64,000 nt of DNA from Pseudomonadota bacterium. Its GTDB lineage: Bacteria > Pseudomonadota > Gammaproteobacteria > Steroidobacterales > Steroidobacteraceae. Position numbers and translations under genes: made by a program. Under the pieces are notes generated by a model that was not told the origin of the DNA, did no database searches, and was given only the letters and a program-made list of their open reading frames with translations. Location: positions 1-64,000 of the forward strand of contig JADJXW010000020.1 in assembly GCA_016720075.1 (NCBI GenBank). The letters are read 5' to 3'. The first letter of the stretch is position 1. Each line of letters begins with the position of its first letter. Of the stretch, positions 46,291 to 55,471 are shown piece by piece.

Positions 46291-47184
46291 ATGAGCAATT
46301 TCGAGCAGCAGGCCGCCAAGATCCGCAACCAGCCGGGCTTCATTGCGGCCCTGGATCAGAGCGGCGGCAGCACCCCGAAGGCGCTGAAGCTGTATGGCGT
46401 GGCCGAGAACACCTATTCCGGCGAAACGCAGATGATGGATCTGATCCACGCCATGCGCTCGCGCATCATCACCAGCCCCTCCTTTGGCGGCAATCGCATT
46501 GCCGGCGCCATCCTGTTCGAGGCGACGATGGACCGCGAAGTCCTGGGGGTGCCCACGGCCGAGTTCCTGTGGACGAAGAAGCAGGTGGTGCCGTTCCTGA
46601 AGATCGACAAAGGGCTCGCCGATGAAGCCAATGGCGTGCAGCTGATGAAGGCGATGCCAACCCTCGATCAGCTGCTGGTCAAGGCGAAGTCCAAGGGGAT
46701 TTTCGGCACCAAGGAGCGTTCGGTCATCAAGCAGGCCAATGCCGACGGGATCCGCGCGGTGGTTGCGCAGCAGTTCGAGGTCGGCAAGCAGGTCATCGGC
46801 CACGGGCTGATGCCGATCATCGAGCCCGAGGTGGACATCCACTGCCCGGACAAGGCCGCTGCCGAGAAGCTGCTGAAGGCCGAGATCCTCGCGCAGCTCG
46901 ACAAGCTGCCGGCGGGCCAGCAGGTCATGCTGAAGCTCACGCTGCCGGTGGTGGATGATTTCTTCAAGGAACTGGTGGCGCATCCGCGTGTGCTGAAGGT
47001 CGTTGCGCTGTCGGGTGGCTATTCCCGTGACGAGGCCAATGCCCGCCTGGCGCGGCAGAAGGGCATGATCGCCAGCTTCTCGCGCGCGCTCACCGAAGGG
47101 TTGACCGCGCAGCAGACCGATGCCGAGTTCAACGCGGCGCTCGACCAGGCGATCGAGAGCATCTTCCAGGCCTCGAAGACCTGA
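46291..47184 (+). CDS. fda: Fructose-bisphosphate aldolase, class I
   Basis: 297-residue class I (Schiff-base) aldolase, interconverting fructose-1,6-bisphosphate and the triose phosphates. It contains FIAALDQSGGSTPKAL, RIITSPSFGGNRIAGAILFE and VPIIEPEVDI-like segments (MPIIEPEVDIH). VMLKLTLP probably holds the Schiff-base Lys. ATG 46291 has AAGGA 8 nt upstream; the longer ORF enters promoter sequence. It stands alone, divergent from suf. Confidence 0.93.
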   Translation: MSNFEQQAAKIRNQPGFIAALDQSGGSTPKALKLYGVAENTYSGETQMMDLIHAMRSRIITSPSFGGNRIAGAILFEATMDREVLGVPTAEFLWTKKQVVPFLKIDKGLADEANGVQLMKAMPTLDQLLVKAKSKGIFGTKERSVIKQANADGIRAVVAQQFEVGKQVIGHGLMPIIEPEVDIHCPDKAAAEKLLKAEILAQLDKLPAGQQVMLKLTLPVVDDFFKELVAHPRVLKVVALSGGYSRDEANARLARQKGMIASFSRALTEGLTAQQTDAEFNAALDQAIESIFQASKT

Positions 47185-47198
47185 GTGGAGCGCTCACG

Positions 47199-48047
47199 TT
47201 GAGTCAGCCGCCGGAGTCCCCGCGGGAGCCCGCGGCAAACCTAGTCGAGGTCCGCGGGGTGCGCTACAGCGCCGGCCCCAGGCAGATCTTCGACGGCCTC
47301 GACCTGGCGGTGCGCCGGGGCAGCATCACCGCGGTGATGGGCCCCAGTGGCACCGGCAAGACCACGCTGCTGCGGCTGCTCACGGGCCAGGTCTTTCCCA
47401 CGGCCGGCAGCGTGCAGGTCTTCGGGCAGGACGTGGGTTCGCTGTCCAAGCGCGAGCTGTTCGCGCTGCGCAAGCGCATGGGCATGCTGTTCCAGAACGG
47501 CGCGCTGCTGACCGACCTGAATGTCTACGAGAATGTGGCATTCCCGGTGCGCGAGCACGCGCGCTTGCCGGAGCCGGTGCTGCGCCGGCTGGTGCTGATG
47601 AAGCTCGAGGCCGTGGGCCTGCGCGGCGCCGAGCGCCTGATGCCGCAGGAGCTCTCCGGTGGCATGGCGAGGCGCGTGGCGCTGGCGCGCGCCATCGTCA
47701 TGGATCCCGAAGTGCTCATCTACGACGAGCCCTTCGTTGGGCTTGATCCGGTTTCAATGGGGATCATCGTGCGCCTGATACGGCGTCTGAACGATGCGCT
47801 GGGCATCACCAGCATCGTGGTTTCGCACGACGTTCAGGAAGTCGGCAGCATCGCCGACTACAGCTACCTGCTCGACGGCGGGCATGTAGTGGCCGGCGGC
47901 ACGACGGCCGAGCTCAACGCCAGCGCGGATCCGGTCGTCAGACAGTTCATGCAGGGCAGCAGCGAGGGGCCGGTGTCCTTCCACTACCCCGCACAGGACT
48001 ACCTGAAGTCCATGCTCGATGGCGCCGACGTGGCGGTGCGTCGATGA
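47199..48047 (+). CDS. mlaF: Phospholipid transport ATP-binding protein MlaF
   Basis: ATPase of the MlaFEDB complex maintaining outer-membrane lipid asymmetry. 282 residues from TTG 47199, with GGAG upstream. Walker A GPSGTGKTTLL, signature ELSGGMARRVALARA, Walker B LIYDEPFVGLDP and H-loop VVSHDVQEV are present. It overlaps mlaE by ATGA. Confidence 0.95.
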   Translation: MSQPPESPREPAANLVEVRGVRYSAGPRQIFDGLDLAVRRGSITAVMGPSGTGKTTLLRLLTGQVFPTAGSVQVFGQDVGSLSKRELFALRKRMGMLFQNGALLTDLNVYENVAFPVREHARLPEPVLRRLVLMKLEAVGLRGAERLMPQELSGGMARRVALARAIVMDPEVLIYDEPFVGLDPVSMGIIVRLIRRLNDALGITSIVVSHDVQEVGSIADYSYLLDGGHVVAGGTTAELNASADPVVRQFMQGSSEGPVSFHYPAQDYLKSMLDGADVAVRR

Positions 48048-48781
48048 TCGGCGCGCTGCGAAAGATCGGCGCGGTCAGCGTTTTCCTGGTGCGGCTGCTC
48101 GCGGCCTGCGTGCCGGCGCTGCGCCGTCCGGGGCTCATCGTCCGGCAGGTCTACAACAGCGGCGCCCGCTCGCTGATCATCATCATGCTGTGCGGCGTGG
48201 TGGTCGGCATGATCATGGGCCTGGCCTTCTCCGACATGCTGCAGCGCTTTGGCAGCGAGTCGGCGCTGGGCGTGGCCGCGGGCCTGGCGCTGCTGAAGGA
48301 ACTGGGGCCGGTGCTCACTGCGCTGCTGTTCGCCGGTCGCGCGGGCACCTCGCTCGCCTCCGAGATCGGGCTGATGCGCGCCACCGACCAGCTCACCGCG
48401 CTCGAGGTGATGGCGGTGGATCCGCTGCGCAATGTCGTGGCGCCGCGCTTCCTGGGCGGCATTATCGCGATGCCGTTGCTGGTGGCGATCTTCAACATCC
48501 TGGGCATCTTCGGCACGCAGCTCATCGGCGTGTCGGTGATGGGCGTGGATGCGGGCACCTTCTGGTCGCAGATGCAGAACCAGGTGGACGTGCGGGACGT
48601 GGGCGAGGGCATCGTCAAGAGCGTGGTCTTCGGCGTGGCCTGCACGCTGATGGCCGTGTACGAGGGCTACCATGCCCAGCCCACGGCCGAGGGCGTGGGC
48701 CTTGCCACCACGCGCACCGTCATCGCCTCGTCGGTGCTGGTGCTGATATTCGACTACATGCTGACGGCGGCCTTTATCTGA
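48044..48781 (+). CDS. mlaE: Phospholipid transport permease MlaE
   Basis: 245-residue inner-membrane permease. Features: GVVVGMIMGL, LGPVLTALLFAGRAGTSLASEIG and MRATDQLTALEVMAVDPLRNVVAPR, all conserved in MlaE. Five or so hydrophobic segments. Partner of MlaF and MlaD. Confidence 0.95.
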   Translation: MIGALRKIGAVSVFLVRLLAACVPALRRPGLIVRQVYNSGARSLIIIMLCGVVVGMIMGLAFSDMLQRFGSESALGVAAGLALLKELGPVLTALLFAGRAGTSLASEIGLMRATDQLTALEVMAVDPLRNVVAPRFLGGIIAMPLLVAIFNILGIFGTQLIGVSVMGVDAGTFWSQMQNQVDVRDVGEGIVKSVVFGVACTLMAVYEGYHAQPTAEGVGLATTRTVIASSVLVLIFDYMLTAAFI

Positions 48782-48832
48782 CGCCCGCGGAAGGTTCAGC
48801 GGGCGTTAAGCGATCGAGCGGAGAATCCATCA

Positions 48833-49324
48833 ATGAAGAATGAACGCAGTCTGGAAATCGGCACGGGCCTGTTCGTCGCCCTGGGCTTCGCGGCGCTGCT
48901 GTTCCTCACGACGCAGCTCCCGGGCAGCCGGCTGTCCGTGCTGGGCGACCAGTCGGGTTACGGGGTCACCGCGCGCTTCGAGAACGTCGGCGACCTGCAG
49001 CCGGGTGCGCCAGTGAGCATGGCCGGCGTGAAGATCGGACGCGTGACGGGCGTGAGCTTTGATTCCACCGACTACAAGGCCGTGGTGACGCTGTCCATCG
49101 ACAACCAGTACAACCGCATTCCGGATGACAGCTGGGCCGGCGTGGAAACAGCAGGCCTGCTCGGCGCCAAGTACGTTGGGCTGGATGCCGGTGGTTCGGA
49201 AACGTACCTCGCGGCGGGCAGCCAGATCGAGAACACGCAGTCGGCGATGGTGCTGGAGAAGCTGATCAACCGGCTGTTCTCGGCTTTCGCCAGCAAGGAT
49301 GATTCGGAGAAGAAAGGCAAATGA
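48833..49324 (+). CDS. mlaD: MCE-domain protein MlaD
   Basis: 163-residue hexameric lipid-binding subunit anchored by one N-terminal helix (GTGLFVALGFAALLFLTTQLPG). The MCE domain spans about residues 38-118 (YGVTARFENVGDLQPGAPVSMAGVKIGRV, VETAGLLGAKYVGLD). The tail ends in a charged DDSEKKGK. It overlaps mlaC. Confidence 0.95.
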   Translation: MKNERSLEIGTGLFVALGFAALLFLTTQLPGSRLSVLGDQSGYGVTARFENVGDLQPGAPVSMAGVKIGRVTGVSFDSTDYKAVVTLSIDNQYNRIPDDSWAGVETAGLLGAKYVGLDAGGSETYLAAGSQIENTQSAMVLEKLINRLFSAFASKDDSEKKGK

Positions 49325-49980
49325 TGATCCGGGTTACCAGGCCGCGGGCTCGCGCAGGCCTTGCGCTGGTGATGCTGCTGGGTGTGCTGCAGGCCCGCGC
49401 CACGTTCGCCGCCGACGCCATCGATGCCAGTCGCCCGCAGGCGCTGATCGAATCCAGCTCCCGGGTGCTGTTCGCCGACCTCGATGCCAATCGCGCGAAA
49501 TACCGCAAGGACATCAGCCAGCTCTACAAGGTGGTGGACACGGTGTTCCTGCCGCATGTGGACGTGGACTTCGCCGCGCAGCAGGTGCTGGGCAAGCACT
49601 GGCGCACGGCGACGCCCGACCAGCGCAAGCGATTCGTCGCGGCGTTCTATCGATCGCTGCTCACCACCTATGGCGATGCGCTGGTGGATTTCACCGGCGA
49701 TCGCATGAAGGTGCTGCCGTTCCAGGGTGATGCGTCGCAGCCGCGCGCCAGCGTGCGAACGGAGATCCGCCGCTCCAACGGGGCCTCTGTGGCCGTGGCC
49801 TACAGCCTGCGCAAGGATGCCGCTGGCGCCTGGAAGGTGTGGGACGTGGTCATCGAAGGCATCAGCTACGTGAAGAGCTTCCGCGAGGACTTCGGCCTGG
49901 AAGTGGACCAGAAGGGCCTGGATGCGCTGCTGCAGCGCCTGGAAGCCTCTGCCGCGAAATCAGGCGCCCGGGCCCCGTGA
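49321..49980 (+). CDS. mlaC: Periplasmic phospholipid carrier MlaC
   Basis: 219-residue Ttg2D/MlaC protein that shuttles lipids between MlaA and MlaFEDB. Signal peptide ARAGLALVMLLGVLQARATFA is followed by VDTVFLPHVDVDFAAQQVLG and VWDVVIEGISYVKSFREDF. ATG 49321 and 49324 are adjacent; either may be used. Confidence 0.94.
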   Translation: MMIRVTRPRARAGLALVMLLGVLQARATFAADAIDASRPQALIESSSRVLFADLDANRAKYRKDISQLYKVVDTVFLPHVDVDFAAQQVLGKHWRTATPDQRKRFVAAFYRSLLTTYGDALVDFTGDRMKVLPFQGDASQPRASVRTEIRRSNGASVAVAYSLRKDAAGAWKVWDVVIEGISYVKSFREDFGLEVDQKGLDALLQRLEASAAKSGARAP

Positions 49981-50276
49981 TCCGCGCCACCGCCCAGCTG
50001 GCCGAGAAGGGTGAGGGGCGCTGTGCCCTGTCGGGCGCGCTCACCTTCGACACCGCGGCCTGGATCTGGCAGCAGCTGCAGGATGGCCTGTGGCTGGGCA
50101 GGGCGCGCCACGCGGACCTGTCGGGCATCACCGATGCCGACAGCGCCGGCCTTGCGCTGCTCATCGCATGGCGGGCGGCGGCCAGCGCCGAGGGCGGTGA
50201 GCTGAAGTTCGAAGCCGTGCCCGAGCGCCTGCTGGCGCTGGCGCGGCTGACGGAAGCCGAGTCGCTGCTGGCCTGA
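49977..50276 (+). CDS. mlaB: STAS-domain protein MlaB
   Basis: 99-residue cytoplasmic STAS protein that supports MlaF activity. GTG 49977 overlaps the mlaC stop (GTGA). Conserved part ADLSGITDADSAGLALLIAW has the STAS loop D-x-S/D-A-G. Completes mlaFEDCB in standard order. Confidence 0.88.
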   Translation: MIRATAQLAEKGEGRCALSGALTFDTAAWIWQQLQDGLWLGRARHADLSGITDADSAGLALLIAWRAAASAEGGELKFEAVPERLLALARLTEAESLLA

Positions 50277-50317
50277 GCGCTTTGCGCGCGCGACGGCGCG
50301 CCAGTAGGCTTGACGGC

Positions 50318-51268
50318 ATGCCTGCATTCGAAGACGTCCGGTCCGCCGCGGAAATATTGTCCGGCCATGCGCTGCGCACGCCGGTCAGGTCATCCCCCAT
50401 CATCGATGCGGCGCTGGGCGCTACGGTGTTCTTCAAGTGCGAGAACCTGCAGCGCGGTGGCGCCTTCAAGTTCCGCGGCGCCTTCCACACGCTGTCGAAA
50501 CTGCCGCAGGAGCAGCTGCAGCGCGGCGTCGCGGCCTATTCGTCGGGCAACCATGCGCAGGCCGTGGCCTTGGCCGCGAAGCTGCTGGGCAGCTCGGCCA
50601 CGATCGTGATGCCGCATGACGCACCCGCGGTGAAGGTGCGGCTCACCGCCAGCCACGGCGCGCGCATCATCCGCTACGACCGTTACCGCGAGGATCGCAT
50701 CGCCATCACGCGCGAGCTGGCCGAGAAGCAGGGCCTCGCCATCGTGCCGCCCTTCGACCATGCGGATGTGATCGCGGGGCAGGGCACCGCTGCGCTGGAG
50801 CTGTTCGAGGAGGTCGGTGACCTTGATGCGCTGCTGATGCCGCTGGGCGGCGGAGGCCTGCTGGCCGGTTCGCTGCTGGTGTCCGAGAAGCTCCGGCCAG
50901 GTTGCCGCGTGTATGGGGTGGAACCCCTGGCGGGCAATGATGGCCAGCAGTCGCTGCGCCGGGGAGTGCGCGTTCGCATCGACACGCCGCAGACCATTGC
51001 CGACGGCGCGCAGACGCAGCAGCTGGGCGAGCTGAGCTTCCCGATCATCCAGCGCGCAGTCGCAGATATCCTCACCGTGACGGACGACGAACTGCTTGAT
51101 GCCACGCGGTCGCTGGGCGGGTTGCTGGAATGCCCGGTCGAGCCGACGGGTTGCCTGGGCTATGCCGGCGCGCTAAGCCTGCGTGACGCGCTTCGTGGCA
51201 AGCGCGTGGGCGTGATCGTCAGCGGCGGCAACGCCGACGCTATTGCGCCGGTGCCGCCTCGGCAGTAG
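50318..51268 (+). CDS. Threonine dehydratase/serine racemase-type PLP enzyme
   Basis: 316-residue fold-type II PLP protein. Lys51 in GGAFKFRGA binds PLP, SSGNHAQA binds the substrate carboxylate, and the phosphate loop is PLGGGGLLAG (about 175-184). There is no C-terminal ACT regulatory domain, so it resembles catabolic threonine dehydratases and serine racemases rather than IlvA. ATG 50318 is preferred to an upstream start in repetitive CG sequence. Its 3' end overlaps convergent mlaA by 29 bp. Confidence 0.88.
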   Translation: MPAFEDVRSAAEILSGHALRTPVRSSPIIDAALGATVFFKCENLQRGGAFKFRGAFHTLSKLPQEQLQRGVAAYSSGNHAQAVALAAKLLGSSATIVMPHDAPAVKVRLTASHGARIIRYDRYREDRIAITRELAEKQGLAIVPPFDHADVIAGQGTAALELFEEVGDLDALLMPLGGGGLLAGSLLVSEKLRPGCRVYGVEPLAGNDGQQSLRRGVRVRIDTPQTIADGAQTQQLGELSFPIIQRAVADILTVTDDELLDATRSLGGLLECPVEPTGCLGYAGALSLRDALRGKRVGVIVSGGNADAIAPVPPRQ

Positions 51269-52025
51269 CGGGCGTGGCCGGCACGTCGGGCGGCGTGGCG
51301 CCCGCCGAATCCTCTTCCTCGAAGATCTCCACGTCGTCGGCCGGCGCGCCATCCTTCACCTGGAATTCGCGCCGCTGCAGGTAGGCATTGCGCACGAACA
51401 CGTACGGATCGTAGGCGCGCGCCAGCACGTCGTCGGTGGCCAGCAGTTCCGCGCGCAGGTCGAGCAGGCTCATGCCAGTGAGGCCCAGCGAAACGTAGTT
51501 GTTGCGAACGTAATTCTTGGGGTCGGTGAACCAGTCGCCGGCGAAGCCCACGGTATCGCGCACATTGGAGGGGCCGATGAGCGGCAGCACGACATAGGGG
51601 CCTGTCGGCACACCCCATTTGCCCAGCGTCTGGCCGAAATCCTCGTCGCCTGCGGGCAGCCCCATCTGCGTGGCCGGGTCGAACAGGCCGCCGATGCCCA
51701 GCGTGGTGTTGACCACCAGGCGCGCCGTGTCGCCGCCGAAGGACTTGAGTTTGCCCTGCAGCAGGTCGTTCACGATCACGGTGGGATAGAACAGGTTCTG
51801 GAAGAAATTGCTGACGCCGGTGCGCACCGGGCGCGGCGTGACCTTCACATAGCCCTTGGCCAGGGGCCTGGCGATGTGACGATCCAGGCCGTCATTGAAC
51901 CGGTACACGGCGCGATTCGTGCGCTCGAAGCGATCGCGTGGGTCGCGCTCGCCAGGGGGCAGCGTGGCGCAACCGGTGAGAAGCCCCGACAGCGCCAGGA
52001 CGATGAAGACTATTCTGCGTTGCAT
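51240..52025 (-). CDS. mlaA: Outer-membrane lipoprotein MlaA (VacJ)
   Basis: 261-residue lipoprotein with lipobox LLTGC (Cys19). It removes misplaced phospholipids from the outer leaflet and passes them to MlaC. Conserved: RDPRDRFERTNRAVYRFNDGLD, NFFQNLFYPTVIVNDLLQGK, LGIGGLFDPATQMGL and FGQTLGKWGVPTGPYVVLPL. It is separate from mlaFEDCB and 15 bp downstream of bepA. An acidic, Ala/Pro-rich C-terminal tail follows. Confidence 0.95.
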   Translation of the reverse strand: MQRRIVFIVLALSGLLTGCATLPPGERDPRDRFERTNRAVYRFNDGLDRHIARPLAKGYVKVTPRPVRTGVSNFFQNLFYPTVIVNDLLQGKLKSFGGDTARLVVNTTLGIGGLFDPATQMGLPAGDEDFGQTLGKWGVPTGPYVVLPLIGPSNVRDTVGFAGDWFTDPKNYVRNNYVSLGLTGMSLLDLRAELLATDDVLARAYDPYVFVRNAYLQRREFQVKDGAPADDVEIFEEEDSAGATPPDVPATPATAEAAPAQ

Positions 52026-52039
52026 CGGCGGGGAGTTTA

Positions 52040-53551
52040 TCAGCCCGCGGGCGGCGCGCGCCCGGATCGGTCATTGCGCTGTTCGCGCAGGTAGCCGCGG
52101 ATTTCCTCGCGCCGGGCCTGGAAGCGCTTGCGCTGCACATCCGTCAGGTCGGGGGAGGCCAGTGCCAGGTCCAGCTGCTGCGTGGCCAGCATCAGGTCGC
52201 CGCTGGAGATGTGGTATTCGGACATGTAGTAATAGGCATCGCCGGTGTCGCCGGCGGCGCTGGCGGCCAGCGCGATGAGCTTCACCTGCTCGGGCGACGG
52301 GGTTTCGACATTGAACAGGTCGAGCAGCAGCTGGTGCGCCTTCTTCGCGCGTCCCATGTCGAGCAGGGTTTCGGCATAGCGCACCGACAGCGGCACGTGC
52401 CGCGGCGAGACGGCCAGCGCGCGCTCGAACGTGGCCACGGCCTCGGACTTCTGGCCGGCTGCGTACTGGGCCTGCGCGAGCGCGATCTGCAGCAGCGTGA
52501 GCTTGGGCTGTTCCGTGGCGAGGCCCTTGAGCCATGCGGCCGCCGTGGCCGGGGAGCCTGATTTCATCTCGGCCAGCGCCGCGCCGTAGACCAGCGCCGA
52601 ATTGCCGGGGTCGTTGCGGCGCAGGGTTTCGTAGTGGCCGCGCAGGTCGGAGTCGCTGGCCGCGGCCAGCACGCGGACGCGCTCGCGGATGAACGGATAG
52701 CTTTCCGAATCCGGTCGCCGTGGACGAGGCGTCATGGAGCCGACCCTGGCGCGTGCCTCCCCGATACGCACCTGGTCCAGCGGATGCGTCAGCAGCAGCG
52801 ACGGGATTTCGTCGAGTTCGTTGCCGCGCTCGCGCATGATGATGCTGAAGAACCCGGCCATGCCATTCGGATCGAAACCCGAATCGGCCAGGAAATTGAT
52901 GCCGACGCGATCGGCCTCGGATTCTTCCATGCGCGTGAAGTTGATCTGCTGCTGCATGGCGGCGCCCTGCGACATCGCCATGACGCCCATGCCCGCGTCG
53001 GCGCTGCCGGTGACCGCGCCGATCAGCACGGCGCCCAGCAGGCCCGCCAGCGCCGTGAGGCTGCTGCCGCGCTGGGCAATATAGGCGCGGGCAATATGCC
53101 GCTGCACCACATGCCCGATTTCATGCGCCATCACGCCGGCCAGTTCCGACTCGTTGCCGGTGCGGGTGATCAGGCCGGTGTTCATGCCGATGAAGCCGCC
53201 CGGCAGCGCGAAGGCGTTGATGGCCTTGTCGCGGACGGCGAAGAACGTGAAGGTCTGGCCGCCGTCCTGGGCCTCGACCGCGATGCGGCTGCCCACCGAC
53301 TGCAGATATTCGGTGGTCTCAGGATCGTCGAAGTAGCCGTTCTCCTGGCGCAGGTCGCGCATCATCATCCGGCCGAGCTGGTACTCGTCGGCCTTGGTGA
53401 TGACCGTATTGGCGTTGCTGCCGAGGTCGGGCAGCGTGGACTGCACGGGCGGGCCCAGCGGCACATCGCCCCGGCCACCCGGGGTCTGGGCGCTCGCCAG
53501 CGAACCGAAGAGGGCCAGCAGCAGCAAGGCAGGTTGGAGGCGTTGCTTCAT
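52040..53551 (-). CDS. bepA: M48-family metalloprotease with TPR region (BepA-like)
   Basis: 503-residue periplasmic zinc protease/chaperone for outer-membrane protein quality control. Signal peptide MKQRLQPALLLLALFGSLASA. HEIGH at 143-147 is the zinc-binding helix, with the third ligand Glu probably in ESEADRVG. The C-terminal half is a TPR array (SALVYGAALAEMKSG, YAETLLDMGRAKKAHQLLLDLF). Neighbouring mlaA supports an envelope role. Confidence 0.92.
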   Translation of the reverse strand: MKQRLQPALLLLALFGSLASAQTPGGRGDVPLGPPVQSTLPDLGSNANTVITKADEYQLGRMMMRDLRQENGYFDDPETTEYLQSVGSRIAVEAQDGGQTFTFFAVRDKAINAFALPGGFIGMNTGLITRTGNESELAGVMAHEIGHVVQRHIARAYIAQRGSSLTALAGLLGAVLIGAVTGSADAGMGVMAMSQGAAMQQQINFTRMEESEADRVGINFLADSGFDPNGMAGFFSIIMRERGNELDEIPSLLLTHPLDQVRIGEARARVGSMTPRPRRPDSESYPFIRERVRVLAAASDSDLRGHYETLRRNDPGNSALVYGAALAEMKSGSPATAAAWLKGLATEQPKLTLLQIALAQAQYAAGQKSEAVATFERALAVSPRHVPLSVRYAETLLDMGRAKKAHQLLLDLFNVETPSPEQVKLIALAASAAGDTGDAYYYMSEYHISSGDLMLATQQLDLALASPDLTDVQRKRFQARREEIRGYLREQRNDRSGRAPPAG

Positions 53552-53588
53552 GGTGTGACGGTATCAGACCGCGGCCGGCCGCATGGGT

Positions 53589-55039
53589 TCAGAGGACTTC
53601 CGACGCCTGGTCAGCGAGCCTGGAGCGTTCGCCACGCCGCAGCGTGATGTGCCCGGAGTGGGGCCAGCCCCGGAAGTGGTTCACCACATAGGTGAGGCCC
53701 GAGGTGGTCTCGGTGAGGTAGGGCGTGTCGATCTGCGCAATATTGCCCAGGCAGACCATCTTGGTGCCGGGGCCGGCGCGGGTCAGAAGCGCCTTCATCT
53801 GCTTTGGCGTGAGGTTCTGGGCCTCGTCGATGATGACGTAGCGGTTCATGAACGTGCGGCCACGCATGAAGTTCAGCGAGCGGATCTTGATGCGATTGCG
53901 CAGCAGGTCGTTGGTGGCCGCGCGGCCCCAGTTGCCCCCCTCGGCGCTCTGCGTGAGCACCTCGAGGTTGTCCACCAGCGCGCCCATCCAGGGCTCCATT
54001 TTTCTTCCTCGGTGCCGGGCAGGAAGCCGATGTCCTCGCCCAGCGGGATCGTCACGCGCGTCATGATGATCTCGGCGAACAGGCTGGTATCCAGCGTCTG
54101 CACCAGCCCTGCGGCCAGCGTCAGCAGCGTCTTGCCGGTGCCGGCCGGACCCAGGATCGTCACCAGGTCGATTTCCGGGTCCAGCAGCAGGTTCAGCGCG
54201 AAGTTCTGCTCGCGATTGCGCGCGGTGATTCCCCACACGCTGTGCTTGGCGTTGCGGTAGTCGCTGATCAGCTGCAGCTTCGCGGTGTCGGCGTCGCGCG
54301 CGCGCACGATGGCCTCGATGCCGTGCTCGCTTTCCTCGTATACGAACTGGTTCATCCGCCAGTCGGTCACATCCGGGCCATGCACCTCGTACCAGGTGCG
54401 GCCTTCCTGCTTCCATGAACGCACGCCCTCGCCATTGCGCTGCCAGAAGTCCGCGGCCACCGCGCGCGTGCCGGAATCGAGCAGGTCCGCGTCGTCGATC
54501 GTGCGGTCGCTGTAGTAGTCCTCGGCGTGCACCCCGACTATCGCAGCCTTGATGCGCAGGTTGATGTCCTTGGACACCAGCGTGACGCGCACGCGCGGCA
54601 TCTCGGCCTGCAGCGCCAGCGTCTGCGCGAGGATGACGTTGTCCGCGGCGGAGCCCGGCAGTTCGGCCGGCAGCGAGCTCTTCAGGTTGCGCGTCTGGAA
54701 GAAGATCTTTCCCGAGGGCGGCCTTTTCGAGTCGTCAGTGCCGAGCAGCGCGGTGGGAATGGGCAGGCCGCCGTCGATCTCGGCCTTGTCCGCATCCTTC
54801 ATGATCTCGTCGAGGAAGCGCGACACCTGCCGCACGTTGCGCGCCGGCTCCGACACGCCCTTCTTGTGGTGGTCCAGTTCCTCCAGCACCACCATCGGCA
54901 GGTAGATGTCGTGCTCGTCGAAACGGTAGAGCGCAGCCGGATCGTGCATCAGCACGTTGGTGTCGAGCACGTAGAGGCGGCGCACCTGCGCGCCGGCGTC
55001 AGCCGAGGCTGCGGACGGCTTCGAGGACTTCCTGGGCAT
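53589..55039 (-). CDS. phoH: PhoH-family protein with N-terminal PIN domain, one-base frameshift
   Basis: PIN-PhoH type ATPase/ribonuclease. The PIN domain (residues 20-160) has YVLDTNVLMHDP and VVLEELDHHKKG. The PhoH domain has Walker A GPAGTGKTLL, then VTIPLGEDIGFLPGTEEEK. The frame then shifts: the T5 run at 53999-54003 (A5 on the coding strand) should be six to join EEEK-MEPWMGALVDNLEVL. After it come NRYVIIDEAQNLTPKQMK and GDIAQID-like GNIAQIDTPYL, ending at 53589. About 484 residues when repaired. ATG 55039 is chosen over a TTG three codons earlier. It overlaps bcp by 41 bp. Confidence 0.9.
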
Positions 55040-55469
55040 GACCTGCAACCTTCACCTTGCGCCACTCGCGGCGCAGAACACCGGAACCATCGATCAGGAA
55101 AGTGCTGCGCTCGATACCCATGTACTTGCGGCCGTACAGGCTCTTCTCGTGGATCACGTCGAAGAGCGCGCAGAGCTTTTCCTCGGGGTCGCTCAGCAGG
55201 TGGAAGGGCAGGGACTCCTTCTCGCGGAACTTGTCGTGGGACTTGAGGGAATCCCTCGATACGCCCAGGACAACCGCGCCGGACCGCCGGAACTTGTCGG
55301 CGAGGTCGCGGAACTGCTGTGCCTCGACGGTGCAGCCGGACGTCGCATCCTTCGGATAGAAATACAGCACCAGTGTCTTGCCGCGCGCATCGGCCAGCGA
55401 AAACTCGTCGCCGGCGGTGGAGGCGGCCTTGAACGCCGGCACCTTCGCATCCAGTTTCACCTTCGGCAT
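54999..55469 (-). CDS. bcp: Thioredoxin-dependent peroxidase Bcp (peroxiredoxin Q)
   Basis: 156-residue peroxiredoxin reducing hydroperoxides. Peroxidatic Cys46 lies in KDATSGCTVEA. The usual resolving Cys five residues later is absent (CTVEAQ). The only other Cys, Cys100 in EEKLCALFD, could serve as resolver, or the enzyme is 1-Cys. Located directly after gcvR, the E. coli-type neighbourhood. Confidence 0.94.
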   Translation of the reverse strand: MPKVKLDAKVPAFKAASTAGDEFSLADARGKTLVLYFYPKDATSGCTVEAQQFRDLADKFRRSGAVVLGVSRDSLKSHDKFREKESLPFHLLSDPEEKLCALFDVIHEKSLYGRKYMGIERSTFLIDGSGVLRREWRKVKVAGHAQEVLEAVRSLG

Positions 55470-55471
55470 GG

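Noticed and set aside
49839..49976. Upstream extension of mlaB inside mlaC
   Set aside because: The extension is the out-of-frame reading of mlaC; GTG 49977 gives the normal STAS protein length and a GTGA overlap.
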